A stretch of DNA of 64,000 nucleotides from Nissolia schottii (taxonomy: Eukaryota; Streptophyta; Magnoliopsida; Fabales; Fabaceae): contig QANU01028716.1 in assembly GCA_003254905.1 (NCBI GenBank), positions 1-64,000 on the forward strand, in the 5' to 3' direction. The notes below the pieces were generated by a model. The model ran no database searches. It saw only the letters and a program-made list of their open reading frames with translations, and had not been told where the DNA came from. Positions 50,112 to 62,753 of this stretch are shown here, piece by piece. Position numbers and translations under genes: made by a program. Position 1 is the stretch's first letter. Every line of letters starts with the position of its first letter.

Positions 50112-51014
50112 TTAACAATAGGTAACATCACCATGCTCAAGAGCTGGTTGAGTTCTAACCATGGTAGCCAATGGAAGCTTAGTTTCTCCAATCCAGAATG
50201 TATCAAAAGCCTCACCTCCTTCAGAATTTTTCTCCATCTTCCTTAGCCTTCTCTTCTTTGCAGCCTTAACCAAAGCTACCAAGACCAAAATCAGCAAGAT
50301 CAACACAACAAGGCCTATTACAAACCCTAGTACCCACCATTTGTTAAATCCCTTAGATTGTGATGCAACTTTTGGTGGGGATGGAATCACAAGAGTGTAA
50401 TGCCCTTGGCTCTTTGCCTCACACAAGTATGGCCTAGTCATGTTGCTGAATTCAATTGTTCCACCATCACCAAACTTGGCACAAATTGGTGTCACATTTT
50501 TTGTATGTGATAATACATGAGGGAACCTAATTGTGATAGGGTTTCCATGGGTGACCAAGTTCAATTTCTCACATATTACCAATGATTTCACTGAGGAAGT
50601 GTATGCCATGAGACCAAAAATTGGAGCTACCATTGTGTAGTTAGGCACATTGTAGTAATGAGAAGACCAATTGCCTAAGTTTTCAAATAGTATAGCCATT
50701 CTCATCCTATTAGGCTGAGTCACAATGTGAGGTGGAAGATTCACATAGCTATGGTTCACTCCTCTTGACCAAAGCGAAACCGTGCGCAATCTAACGACCG
50801 AGACTTCGATTCCGGTGAGGTTGGAAGGGATGGGAACATTGTAGAACACACCTGTTTTAGGCTTCCCTCGATCTCGGCTCGCTTGCTTGCAAAGCAAAGC
50901 ATCTAGTGATTCATGTGAATTTGATAATGAGCCTTCAACCAAAGATGATGATAAGAAGAACAAAGAGAGAATGATCACAAATTTAATAACTTGCCACCAT
51001 TTGTGTAGCCCCAT
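50112..51014 (-). CDS. DUF1191 family membrane protein
   Basis: A single-exon frame of 300 residues, typical for this plant family. A signal peptide covers about residues 1-29 (hydrophobic KFVIILSLFFLSSSLVEG). The extracellular part (30-225) has conserved strings LDALLCKQASRDR, TGVFYNVPIPSNLTGIEVS, RLRTVSLWSRG, MVAPIFGLMAY and FGDGGTIEFSNMT, several cysteines, and N-glycosylation sequons at N65, N87, N115, N125, N173 and N191. One membrane helix spans about 226-250, followed by the stop-transfer KKRRLRKM and a short cytoplasmic tail. This is a type I membrane protein of unknown function. The ATG at 51014 was chosen because it opens directly onto the signal peptide. An Au SINE lies just after the stop codon. 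Confidence 0.93.
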   Translation of the reverse strand: MGLHKWWQVIKFVIILSLFFLSSSLVEGSLSNSHESLDALLCKQASRDRGKPKTGVFYNVPIPSNLTGIEVSVVRLRTVSLWSRGVNHSYVNLPPHIVTQPNRMRMAILFENLGNWSSHYYNVPNYTMVAPIFGLMAYTSSVKSLVICEKLNLVTHGNPITIRFPHVLSHTKNVTPICAKFGDGGTIEFSNMTRPYLCEAKSQGHYTLVIPSPPKVASQSKGFNKWWVLGFVIGLVVLILLILVLVALVKAAKKRRLRKMEKNSEGGEAFDTFWIGETKLPLATMVRTQPALEHGDVTYC

Positions 51015-51460
51015 ATGAAATCGATGTCACCCCAGAAGCCTTGTTCTGCTTCTAATGTTGAAGGATCCTTGAATGGCTTTGTTCATGGAAGCACATTGAT
51101 GAACCAAACCCATTGAAGTTGTGTTATGATGATGCAATAATGCTTTCACTACTCATGAGTGTGGAAAGGGGGAAATTTCTCTCACCACGAGACTCGACCT
51201 TCCTTCTGATTTGCTTATAAAAATAGGGGCGATGCAGTGCACGAGACTATGATCTGATCATAGAGACAAATATTAAGGAAACCCCCGCAATCAAAACTCT
51301 TTCTAACAACCAATTCTTGGCACAAAAAAGATGATGCAAACTAGGCCAAAAGAAAATGTATTGTATATTGGCAAGGTTTGGTTGAGAAGGATGAAAAAAT
51401 AATCTCCTTGAAACACTTGCCTTTCTTTCTATTCTTCCCTCTTCCTACATGAGTTTCTTC

Positions 51461-51471
51461 TTATATATATG
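51461..51471 (-). promoter_or_regulatory. TATA box of the DUF1191 gene
   Basis: Read on the - strand, ATATATATAAG lies about 450 bases before the ATG, followed by a pyrimidine/purine-rich leader. Spacing implies a long 5'UTR of some 400 bases or an undetected leader intron. Motif evidence only. Confidence 0.4.
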
Positions 51472-51499
51472 CAAATTGCAAACTAATTGACACAAATGA

Positions 51500-53403
51500 A
51501 CAAGTTGAAACCCACAATCACATATGCCTTGTTCTTCAGCAAGGTGTTTGCAGAAGAAGAATCAATGATTGTAATGCAAAGTGTAGGCACTTTTTTTAAT
51601 TATGGGTTTGGTTTAGAGAAGGTAAACTTGTCCCACCTTATACAAAATGATTAACGTAAGGTTCCTAAGAAATAAAAAGAAAAAGGGAAAAAAGAAAAAG
51701 AAGAAGGGTGTGAGTTTTGGAGTTTGAACTCTTCAAAAGTATTGTGAGTTTCTTGTGCCTAGAAATCAGAGGTGTATGTGGAAGAATTTGAATTGAATGA
51801 GGCGATGAAATATGAGCTAAGATGTTGGTATTCTAATGACATTGGTCACCAAATGAGAAAGGGTCTAAGGAACCTTTCAAGCCTTTTGGCTTATGCTGCA
51901 ATTCAATTTTTGTTTTTGACTTGTTGTCATTATTTTATTGTTGGCTTCTTCAACAGATAAGCTTACTTATTTGATTACTATTATTTGTACCAAGTGATGG
52001 TGATATCCCTTTCTGATATATCTAGAATCATTATGTAAATAATTATAGATTTCAGTTAATGCTGAATTTAGTGGAAAAAAAAACTCTATCAATAACCTAA
52101 CCATATTTGCCACGAACAAAACTAAAATTTTTAATTATTTACACACCGATCCCTAAATAAGATCTCATGAGATGTCGAAAACATATACATATATTTTTTT
52201 ACTTATTTAATAAAAGGTTCTTGGAGATTTTTTGAGCACAAAAAGAACTATACTTCATACAATTTACATTTTAATATACCAGTATTGTGAAAAATTATTG
52301 TCTCCCATTTTTACTATATTTTAACACAATAGCTAATGTTCTAAATAATCATACATCACATAACCTGGTTTTTTTTTTCCTTCTTTTTTTAACAGCATTA
52401 CCAATTTCTCTTTATTAAGCCACCTATATTATTTTTGTGTTTTTCTTTTCTTATTCTATTTAGAGTTGGTCAAGAGAAAAAGGGAGAGAATGAGTTGGTC
52501 ACAATCCTTTTGCCAGCTAATTAAAGAGGACTTAGTGTTTTGGAGTCTCATTGCCCCATATGACAGGGCGAAAGCTATGCACATCCAAGTACTGTGACTG
52601 CTTATTTTAGACAAAGTGATTCTGCTAGGGCGGCAAATTAGGTGAGTGAGTTTTAAAAAATCACTAGTCACTACCATTATTCGGTTTGTTTTGTTGTCTC
52701 TTTTGAATCAAGTTGGTACTTTTGAGCAATAAACATATACTAACTAAAAGTACTCATTTTCTTTTTGTTTTAATCCAACCACCAGCGTCTAAGTTCTATT
52801 ATTAGAAATTCGACTAATCCGACCCGACCCGACTAAAGGTCTTTTTATAGTGGGTAGGGATCTCCCAGCTAGAGTTTGTTTCATTCTTAATACTCGAATT
52901 CAAAACCATTGATAAAGGGGTCAAAGCCCATCACCGTCTTAATCAACTTTACACATTAGTACTAACGGTTCATTTTAAGTGCTTTAAAAAAGACTTTCAT
53001 GTTCAGGTTAATGAAAAAAGGAAAATGTTTTTCAATATGATAGCATTTCGTATGGAACGATATAAATGAAGTTGGATCGAATTTGAAATAAATTTAGTCT
53101 TTCAAATATTTATAATGTCAAATAAATCTTCGAAAGATTTAAAGTGTAATATTAAGTTAGTCTTCTAAAAACTTGGCGACATCAAATAAGTTTTTAAGTT
53201 AGACAATGTAATGGTGAAGAATAATGCAACACGTTAAGCATGGCAACAACAGCTAAGAGACTTGATAGCAGTACTCCCACAAAAGCTCTACGACCTGATT
53301 GCGGCTGAGACATGACGGAGGACTTTGATATCAATTGATAATAACTTCCAGGAGAATCACGCTACAAAAATTTGCTATTGTAGTCGAAGAATTCAAGACC
53401 TTA
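51500..53403. other. Intergenic between the DUF1191 gene and the copia fossil
   Basis: AT-rich; no gene recognised. A 62-codon frame at 51772-51960 does not resemble a known protein. Confidence 0.5.
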
Positions 53404-53609
53404 TGACAAATGAATGAATTGGAAAAATTGAATTATCTTACTTCATCAAGGATTGAATAACTGTTTATATATACAGTATAACTCAACTATCTACTACTAG
53501 TAAAATAGGTAAAATAACTAACCTATAACAAAATAAAAAACCAACTGTAATAACTGAAAGTCAGTTAAGCAATGCTACTGAACTTTAATATACACATGTC
53601 CTGGGGTTA
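53404..53609 (-). repeat. 3' LTR of the copia fossil
   Basis: Alignable with 60917-61113; both start TGACAAATGAATGAATTG on the + strand. Shared central string aggtaaaataactaacctat. Confidence 0.85.
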
Positions 53610-56600
53610 CCTTCTCTCAAGCTTAGGAGTGTGAATGTTAAGCACACTAAGCTTGGATAAATTTGCTTGGAAAGGACCTGCATGTAATGGCTTGGTTGTG
53701 ATGTCTGCAAGTTGTAGAGAGGATGGCACGAACAACAGGTGTATGAGACCAGACTGAAACTTTTCATGAACTAGATGACAATCTAGTTCGATGTGTTTAG
53801 TTCTCTGGTGGAAGCTCGGGTTCTTAGCAATGTAAATGGCTGACTGGTTGTCACAGAACAAAGATATTGGTAATGAAGGAGGGGAATCCGAGTCAGTCAT
53901 CAAGTGTTAGAGCCATTGAAGCTCACATGTGGTTGAAGTAAGCGCTCTGTATTTTGCTTCAGTGGAGCTGCGAGAAATTGTTGATTGCTTCTTAGACTTC
54001 CATAAAATTAAAGTCGGTCCAAGCATGGTACAGTAGCATGTGATGGACCTACGAGTGTCTCTGCATCCTCCCCAATCAGAATTGCTAAAGGCTTTGAGTT
54101 TCATGTTTGATGATGAGGGAAAGAATAGGCCCTGAGCAGGGGAATTTTTGATGTATTGCAGAACTTTTAGTGCAACTTGGTGTTGTTTATCAGTGGGAGC
54201 AGACAAGAATTGACTGAGTTGTTGCACAGGAAATAAGATGCCCGGTCTAGTTGTTGTCAAGTAGATCAAGCAACCAATTAGTCTATGATATGCTGAAATA
54301 CCCTGAAGCGGATTGCCATCTAAAATGCTAAGCTTGCTGGAACCATCCATGGGTGTATTGGAGGGTTTTGTAGCTAGTATTCCTGCATCTTCAAGTAATT
54401 CAAGAGCATATTTGCGTTGAGTGAGGAGAATACCCTTTGATGTTCAAGCCACTTTAAGGCCAAGGAAATACTTGACTACACCAATGTCTTTGATTTTGAA
54501 TTTGGAATGCAAGAAGGATCTGATAACAAAGATTTCTTCAGAGTTGTTGCTAGTTAAGACAACATCATCAACATAGACAAGAAGAGTAGCGAAGGAGGAA
54601 CCATCATGCTTGGTGAATAGAGTAGGATCAGAAGCACATTGAATGTAGTTCTGAGATTTCAATACTACTAAAAGTGTGAGGAACCATTCTCTGTTTTCTT
54701 GTTTAAGCCCATATAATGATTTCTGCAGGTGACAAACCATGTTTGGAGTTGTTGTGGGGAAGCCTTGAGGGAGACTCATGTAAACTTCCTAATGAAGAGT
54801 ACCATGTAGAAAAACATTATCTACGTCAAGTTGTTGTAGATGCCAATTCTTGGCAGCAGCAAGGGCCAACAAGGTTCTAAGAGTAATCATTTTGGCCACT
54901 AGTGAGAATGTATTCATATAATCAACCCCTTTAATTTGAGTGAACCCTTTTTCCACTAACTTTGCCTTGTACCTGTCAATTGTGCCATCCTATTTATATT
55001 TGATTCGATACACCCATTTGCAGCCAATCAGGGTTTTGTTAGGGTACAAAGGAACCAATTTCCAAGTGTGATTTCTCTCTAGAGCATCTATCTCAGCCTT
55101 CATAGCAGCTTGCCACTGCTATGATTTTGCAACCTGTGAATAGGTTCTAGGCTCTTTGGTGGTTGAGAAATTAAGGCAAAAAGATTTATATGATGGTGAT
55201 AATGTGTTATACGACATCACAACAGATAAAGGATATTTGGTAGTAGTAATATTACTTGAGGAACACTATAGTGCTATGGATGAAGGTAGATGATGGTGAA
55301 AATCCTACAAGTAAGTAGTTTTTTTTTTTAAAATTTATTTATCTTGGTGGATTTTCTAAGTGGTTGGGAAGGGATACTTATGTCTTGTGAGGAAGTGGAA
55401 GGCTTTGCAGTGAGCTGAGGGGTTACTGCAGGGTATGTGGAGGTAAAAGGTTGTGCTGGTGTATCATATATGTGAGTGTGCTAAGATGCTGGCAGAGGTA
55501 ATTGAGTGTGCAAATATGAGTTTGGGCAGGGCTCAAGGTCAATGGTATTGAAAATGCTATGAAATGGGAAAATAGGCTCAAAGAACATGGCATGCCTTGA
55601 AACAAATATTTCTCTAGAATGCAAGTCAAATTGGATGAACCCTTTACTCATGGTTTATAGCCAATGAATATGTATTTTCATAACCTTGAGTCAAACTTTG
55701 TCCTCAAATTCAGATTAGTGCATGCAAAACTTAGGCTGCCAAAAACTTTGAGATGGCTTAGATTAGGAAGCTTGTTATAAAGGCACTCATATGAACTTTC
55801 ATTGTTAATAGCAGAAGATGGAATTCTGTTTAGAAGAAAAGCAACATGGGAAGTTGCATAAGACCAAAATAGTTTTGGCAAATTTCCTTGAAACATTAAG
55901 GCTTGAGTAAACTTAAGTAAGTCTTGATGTTTTCTTTCAACAATGGCATTTTGTTGTGGAGTGGCTACACAAGAAGTTTGATGGATTATACCTTTAGAAG
56001 CATAGAATGATGTTAGGGTGAATTCATGGCCATTATCAGTTCAGATTGTTTTATGGCTTTGTCAAATTGATTTTCAATCAATGAAAAAAATTGCTTAACT
56101 AAAGGGGATGCTTTAGCTTTGGATTTTACAAGGAATAACCAAGTGTGCCTAGAGAAGTCATCTACCACTTTTAAGAAATATTTGTGTTCATTCATTGATG
56201 CAATTGGAGCTGGACCCCAAATGTCAATGTGCACAAGATCAAATGGAGAGACATATTTTGTTGTGCTAACAAGAAATGGTAAAAATTTCTATTTTGCATA
56301 TAGGTATATATCACAAAAGTGAGGTACATCAGTAGATATAAAGGGAAAATTCTGATGCATAGTATGTAACCTATCTTGAGACAAATGACCTAATCTAGTA
56401 TGCCATAGGCTATTTGCAAAGGATTTCATACAAAAATTGATTGGCAAATATGACGTCAGAAATGGTTGAGACTTTGGGTTGGAGCTTCCTTGCAGGATAT
56501 AGAGTTCACCTTCTACCTTAGCACTGCCAATCGTCCTCAATGAAATGGGATCCTGAATAATGCACATAGTGGATGAGAAATTGCAATGACAAGCTAAATC

Positions 56601-57633
56601 TTTCGTCAATTTTGTAATTGATATGAGATTAAAAGAAAATGAAGGTAAGTAAATGACATTATATAGAATCAAATTAGTAGAAACATGCACAATTCCTTTT
56701 ATGTCTAATGCAATTTGATTTCCATTTAGGAGATTAGTGACGGTTGGATTAGTGAATCTATAGGATGTAAAGTATGCAAAGGTATTAGAGATGTGATTAG
56801 TGGCCCCAATATCAAGAACCCATTGTGACATGTTACCATTAGATAAAGGAAGAGTGGAATTGTTGTTGACAGTGGCATTGGCATATGATGGAGTGGAATT
56901 CATAGAAGCTTGACCAGAGGGTGGCAATAGAGCTAGAAGGTTGCGATATTGTTCTGCAATGAAACCAAAATTGGAACCCTGATTAGTCTGCTCCTTGTTC
57001 TGAATGATAATTTCTACATTACCATTTTCAATAACAACACAATTTGCTGATTTTGGATTCCTGAACTTGTATCCAGGGGGGAAAACCTTGGATGTAGTAG
57101 CATTGATCAATTGTATGTCCACATCTACCACATTTTGTACACTTAGCACCTGGAGTTTGTGACTTGTGATGAGAACCATGATTTTGGAAAAGATTAAGTG
57201 TAAACTCTGTCCTGAGTCACCTTTCTTGTATCATTGTAGGTGGCATTAAGCAGAATCTTGTGTCCATCAGCACTAGTAGCCAAGAATTGGCATTCTTGTT
57301 GAACAACATGACCAAACACCTTGTTCAAAGATGGTAAAGATGCCATGAGCATTATTTGTGATCTAACTCTAGCAAATTGATCATTTAATCTCTTCAGAAA
57401 ACATGCTACATGTAGAGAATTTCGTTGATCTTTAACCTTTGCAAATGCATCATAGGAGCAACGCAAGGTACATGTGCAAACAGGAATTGGTAGAAGCATA
57501 TCAAATTCATCAAACAGAGTTTTTAAACTAGTAAAGTAATTGGTTACTGATTGTTCACCTTGGCGAAAAGAGAAAATTTCTTGTAAATCTAAAATACGGA
57601 ATAGATCTATTTGAGAAAATCGCTCTTGCAACT

Positions 57634-60298
57634 TGAAACACCCCTAGCTAACTACATATGCTCGAGCCGTACGCAATACTCGCTAGGTTGTTTACTCTCT
57701 AGTGGTTCCCTTATACTTTTTGAAGATAATTGTTCTAGAACATAAGGACTCATCTTCTCTTTTGTTTGCATAAAAGTTTCATAACATATGAGCCGTGGGT
57801 GCGAAGGAATAGTATTGCAAGCGATAAAGCTCTTAGGCTCGAGACTATGCATACATTATATTACAGGTTTGGCAGTTCCATCACATACACACATAGAAAG
57901 TAGTATCAATATTACATTACATAGATATCAACAATTCATTTATTCACTACACTACGTGTTCTTCCCGAAATCCCTTCACGGTTCCTCAGCAGGCTCGGCA
58001 GCATCGGCATAGTAAGAGTCATCATAAGTTCCTGGAGCCATAAACGAGTGGGGTGAGAACGACAAGTTCTCAGTGGTTAACATTCTAGTGTGGCCTTGCA
58101 TTTTCTCAGATATTCTCCAGGTCGCTCAAGGAACCTCTAAGTGTCATGCATACTAGCCCCCTACTGATTATTATCTTTGGCCTATGTCCTGAGCAGCTTT
58201 ATCTAATTTACTAGGTGATTGGGCATCTAATCTGAACATTACCTAGGCTTCGTGCTATTTTCTTTATCTTGTCTGAGTGTGGCGATATAAAATCGCTTGC
58301 TCATGTTACAAAATCGCAAAGCTAACTGACATATTAGTCGCCTCGTGCGTTCCCTTGACGATACATAATGCATAATATCATACATAACTATAAACTTGGC
58401 TACATATCTAAGTACAAACATACAAGCATTCATTCGCATGCATATCTATCTCATGCATGTCGGGGATTTGGAATTCTCTTACGCGCCCTGTGGCGGCGTC
58501 CTTCTTAGTCCTTTCACCCTTGTAACCGTGGCCTCGGCTACAACCTCTTTGCTTTCCCTATCATGTCGACCCGGTAGCGCTCATAACCGGTGTGGTAGCT
58601 AACCACATAAAGCTCATAGGAGGAAGACATCGAACGCGATAGGTACAACCATTCCCCTAACAGGAATGACGAGGGATCGGACCTTGGACTCGATCAGGTG
58701 TGGACACGTAGGTCAGACCTTGGGCTTGACCGCGCTTTCTTTCCCTCTTTCTTAACTGGGGCCCCATTTTTTCCTTTCTTTCTTTCTTCAGGCCTTGGCT
58801 TGTTCTCATCATCATAAGGCCTTGGCCTTCTCACTTCTCAGCCCTTGGCCTGTTCTCATAATCTTGGGCCTTGGCCCGTTGCTATCGCTATCAGGCCTCT
58901 ACCTGTGTTGGTCTTAACCAATCAAGCTTACCAAATTGGTGAGGGGCGTGTCTGTAAGACGTGCCAAGAGAAATAGGGGAACATCCTAGTTATATAACTA
59001 TACTCTTTAACTAAGGTCTTCCGCAACAACTCTAACTCGTCTTCATTCCCTAGGGTTCAATTATGATCTTGTTGGACTTTAGGTGAGGACTCCTAGTTAT
59101 CTACGGTCGTCCTAAACCATACGACGGCCGTTTCCTCATGATGCATGTTCTCATGGATAATGGTACGCATAGCTGTGCCTGATGGATCCCATAACATAGT
59201 TAAAACTCAAGTTTTTCAGTGAGCATTCGAATGATTAGGGTTTGTGCATTCAAATGATTCTTTCAATCGATTGATCAAGGAATTCAATCAATTGAAATCC
59301 TTCTCAGGCTTTCATTTGACTGAAATCCACATTAATTTGATTGAAATCCAAAATCTTTCATTCGATTACCGTGGGAATTCAATCGAATGAACTAGCGTAA
59401 AATTGGCTCCCGAGAGCATTTTCTCCCAGGGGCTTCTCACCGTAACTTTTCTCATTTTTCAGTGATCCAATCAGTACAGTTATGGTTCCTAAACGTCAAA
59501 ATCATCAAAAACCATCCTACAGAACTTATTTCCTATAGTTTCTACAAAGTAGTTTTGCAGTCAAATACATACAAATACATATACACAGTCATAAAATTAA
59601 CCACATAGACGGTGAGCTTAAAGTTACCCACTTCCAATGTGGATTCGGAGTTGATAAGGTGGTTGCGGAGAAAATCCTCGTCACAATGGCGTGCTTCAAG
59701 GAATTTTCGGGAGTTCATCGGCGCTTCCGCGATGTGCACGAGCAATACTAGAAATCGAGAAATTAAGGGAAAGTAAAAATGTGAAAATTTTTAAACCCAG
59801 GGGGCCCTTTTATAGCCGTGGCCCCCTGCTTAATTATTTATTTAATTATTAATTAATTTTATTATTATATGATTATTTTATTATAATTAGACAAAATATC
59901 TTGGCCATCTGTTCAGTTTTGGTCACGTTTGATCGCGTTTGGTAGCTATTCACCCTTGTACGGATGTTTGAAAAATATTCCGAACACGTATCCGTGATCC
60001 ACGAATTTTTTCGATCATGATGGCATACCGAAACAAGGTATCCGGGAACTTGTTTCCGGCAGCCTATATTTCACAGATCCCTTTGTCCCTCAACTAGATT
60101 TCCGTTTTGATTGAAAATGGGCATGGACCTCGCGATATTCCGCGAGATCGTAACTCCCTGACCTTCTCCAAAGTTTAAGGGAAATTGATCTTGTAAATAA
60201 TTTTCCCCATCCTACAATCGCTTTCCTTTATGCTCTTAATTAGGCAAAAATCCATAAATTTTACAAAATCTTTCTAAGGAAAAAACCGGGATGTTACA
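57634..60298 (-). mobile_element. Solo LTR (Ty3-like) nested in the copia fossil
   Basis: A 2,665-bp segment runs from TGAAACACCCCTAG to CCGGGATGTTACA and is flanked by the identical 5-bp duplication caact (57629-57633 and 60299-60303). Read on the - strand it starts TGTAACATCCCGG, the usual start of many plant Ty3 LTRs. No internal region is attached, so it is a solo LTR left by recombination. A TATA box (CTATAAAAGG) lies at 59806-59815 on the - strand. It has internal 25-bp tandem repeats (58791-58900) and a cluster of ATTCAATCGATTGAA-like strings (59230-59400). It interrupts the gag part of the copia element and is therefore younger. A related LTR starts at 33387. Confidence 0.85.
58791..58905. 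repeat. Five imperfect 25-bp tandem repeats inside the solo LTR
   Basis: Units built on ggccttggcctgttctca start at about 58791, 58818, 58841, 58867 and 58894. They are diverged from one another. Confidence 0.75.
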
Positions 60299-60916
60299 CA
60301 ACTCCTTCCAAAGTGATTTGGCATTGTCAATCCATAAGACACTTTAAGCTATTGCTGTGTTGAGAGAACACACAATCCAAGCTAGGACCATCGTGTTGCA
60401 TCATTGCCAGAATGGATATATTGGACTAGAAATAAGTGGAGCTTGGATTGATCCATCATGATGCAATCTTGTTTTTGGTAAGAAGGCTCATTCGCATTGA
60501 TTTCTACCAAGAGTGATAATTTGTTTCATTGAGAGGAGCAAAAACAAGAACAATCGATGAACTTTCGTTTGGATGCAAATAGTAAGGGCTGCTTGGATCT
60601 TGCATGCTAGCAAGGGTTAGATTCGAAGAAGGAATGATTGGAGGAACTTGTTGGTTCTCTACCGATTGAGAGGTGGCTGTATCTAATTGAGAAGCCATGG
60701 ATTAGTGATGAATCTGCTTGTCACTTTCTGAAATCTTCAAGGAATCTTGAGAACTTTGAGCTCAAGAACTGAGACCTCATAGTGAAATCCTCAATTACCA
60801 ATTGAAGATGCAGAAATTCATTCAAGAATCGATATGATTCTTGAAGAACTTCGTAAAATCGTGGGAGAGGTGAAGAAATTATGAGAATGTTGCGGAAGTG
60901 TGTGTTTACGATACCA

Positions 60917-61113
60917 TGACAAATGAATGAATTGAAAAAAATGAATTATCTTACTTCTTGAATGATTGAATAGTTGTTAGTATAGCTCAACTACCTGCTA
61001 CTAGTAGAATAGGTAAAATAACTAACCTATAACAAAATAACAAACTAACTGTAACAATTGAAAGTCAGTTAAGCAATGCTGGTGAACTTTAATGTACACA
61101 TGTCATGGTGTTA
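60917..61113 (-). repeat. 5' LTR of the copia fossil
   Basis: Partner of 53404-53609; directly adjoined on its inner side by the primer-binding string TGGTATC (- strand). Confidence 0.85.
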
Positions 61114-61118
61114 TCTTA

Positions 61119-62753
61119 CAAACCTCGTAGCAGAAAATCTCATACTTTTAATGTGGGACTCAAGTTTCATACCTTGTAATTGGATCCTAACATTTACTAT
61201 TGCGTCTTTTGGATTGAACTTTCTCTAATATTTAGGTCCATAACAAAGACTTTTACTTTTGAGCTAATTTTTGTGGTTAAGTACTTTATATATTATCTTA
61301 TGTAAGAGTTTATCTTTACACTGATTGCTGAATCAACTTTTCAGAGAAGTTCTCTGTTCCATATATACTATGTAAAGGTATCTACAATACACCATGTATA
61401 CTTTCGTGTACTATGTAAAGGTATCTACAATACACCATGTATACTTTCGTGTCCGTGTTTCTCTCTTCTTAGTGCAATTTCACTTTCAATTTTGAGTTGT
61501 TTAAGAAATGTGCAGAAAAGAAAATGTCCTTCAAATTTTACGAAAATTTCAAGAGGAATTTGAAATATAAAAATATTTGTGGAAGCATTGTACTATCGTG
61601 TAAGGGTAATGGTTGTAAAAGCGAAAATCGTGAATGTTAGACTAGACAAGTACTAGACATCAAGTGGACCATACATTCAGTTCCACACAAATTGTCAATT
61701 TTCTCCTTCTTTTGGATCAAAATCCAACTGGTCAAGCAAGTCTTGAATTAAGGATGTTAGATTAGATAAGCATCTTGTAGATAAGCTTTTCCCATAGGAC
61801 ATGTGCAAAGCCAAGATGTTCAATGCCACTATGCCAACATTACTTCCTAACCATAGGTTGCTGCCTTGCCTTACAGCTAGGCAGCATAGCCTATCATATT
61901 TTTTTTTATTTTTGAGATAAAAGGACTTTGACCGAAAGAAATTCGATATAAGTTATGTATATGAATATAACATTACGATCTTGGGAATTTGCTGGTCAAA
62001 CTCGCAGGAAATAGCTAGTTATTAATTACTTGTTCTTGTAAATATGTATATGTATTTATTCTTTAATGTGTCTATACTGATTAATTTTTATATCTTGTCA
62101 GTGCAAAAAAAGCTATATATTGCTGTATCAGAAAAGTTAGTTGAATTCCACGCACACTTCCTCAAAAGTCTTATGAATAACAACACACCATTAAACTCAT
62201 ATACACATGATGGTTGCCTATACCACTCAAGCATTCCACAGAATTCATCTTTGCCTAGTCTATCATTTTGAACTTTCTTGAGATGGTATAAGAGAATTAG
62301 TCCCATGCATCATTTCTAACAAAAACATTAGAGGGCCACTTGGGTTATAAATTTATAACTACAAAGTCCATTTGCAAATTATATACTCTTCTCCAAAGAG
62401 GAATTCTTCAAGCTAAAGATGAAAGGTCCTCAGAATTATACTATAACTCAGCACAGTGTTAACTCCTCAGTTATTATGGAAGAAGCAAAAGAGATCAATG
62501 GTTTCCATTCAGAGCCATACACATAAAGCATTGCTACATTATCTTAAAGAAATGGGGTTGATACAAGGATAATAGGACATTGAAAGGAACTCTATTCTAC
62601 ACCAACGGCTACATATGCCTCTTTTTCATAGATTTTTCCAAACAAAGGATACATATGCTTCCCTCCTATGCAGGAGGTAACATCTAAATGGAAAACAAAT
62701 TATGCTCATGGAAGATCAACTCGACTAGTTGGTACCTGCCAAAACCCTTTTCT
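61119..62753. other. Intergenic before CURT1A
   Basis: Apart from a perfect 43-bp tandem duplication (61367-61452) I see no gene or element. The last few hundred bases should hold the CURT1A 3'UTR. Confidence 0.5.
61367..61452. repeat. Perfect 43-bp tandem duplication
   Basis: The 43-base unit beginning actatgtaaaggtatctaca occurs twice, at 61367-61409 and 61410-61452, with no differences. Identity implies a recent duplication. Confidence 0.95.

Larger units (their letters stand above)
53404..61113 (-). mobile_element. Ty1/copia retrotransposon fossil
   Basis: A copia element in - orientation, about 5.0 kb once the nested 57634-60298 insertion is discounted. LTRs of about 200 bp lie at 53404-53609 and 60917-61113; the primer-binding site TGGTATC adjoins the right LTR. 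Flanking CCTTA/TCTTA looks like a slightly decayed 5-bp target duplication. Parts in copia order from right to left: gag start (60504-60698), gag (57194-57631), zinc-knuckle and protease region (56289-57179, WVLDIGATNHIS), integrase region (55423-56234), reverse transcriptase (54444-54779, with LLVYVDDVV) and RNase H (53607-54350). Size suits the Ale/Retrofit group; this is inference. It is broken by perhaps half a dozen or more lesions. The LTRs differ by eye at about one position in eight, so the insertion is several million years old at commonly used plant rates. Confidence 0.9.

Noticed and set aside
53907-54350. 147-codon frame that could be called a host RNase H gene
   Set aside because: It is the RNase H part of the copia fossil, in order with its other parts.
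57788-58602. Two short + strand frames (74 and 68 codons)
   Set aside because: Both lie within the solo LTR and match nothing.
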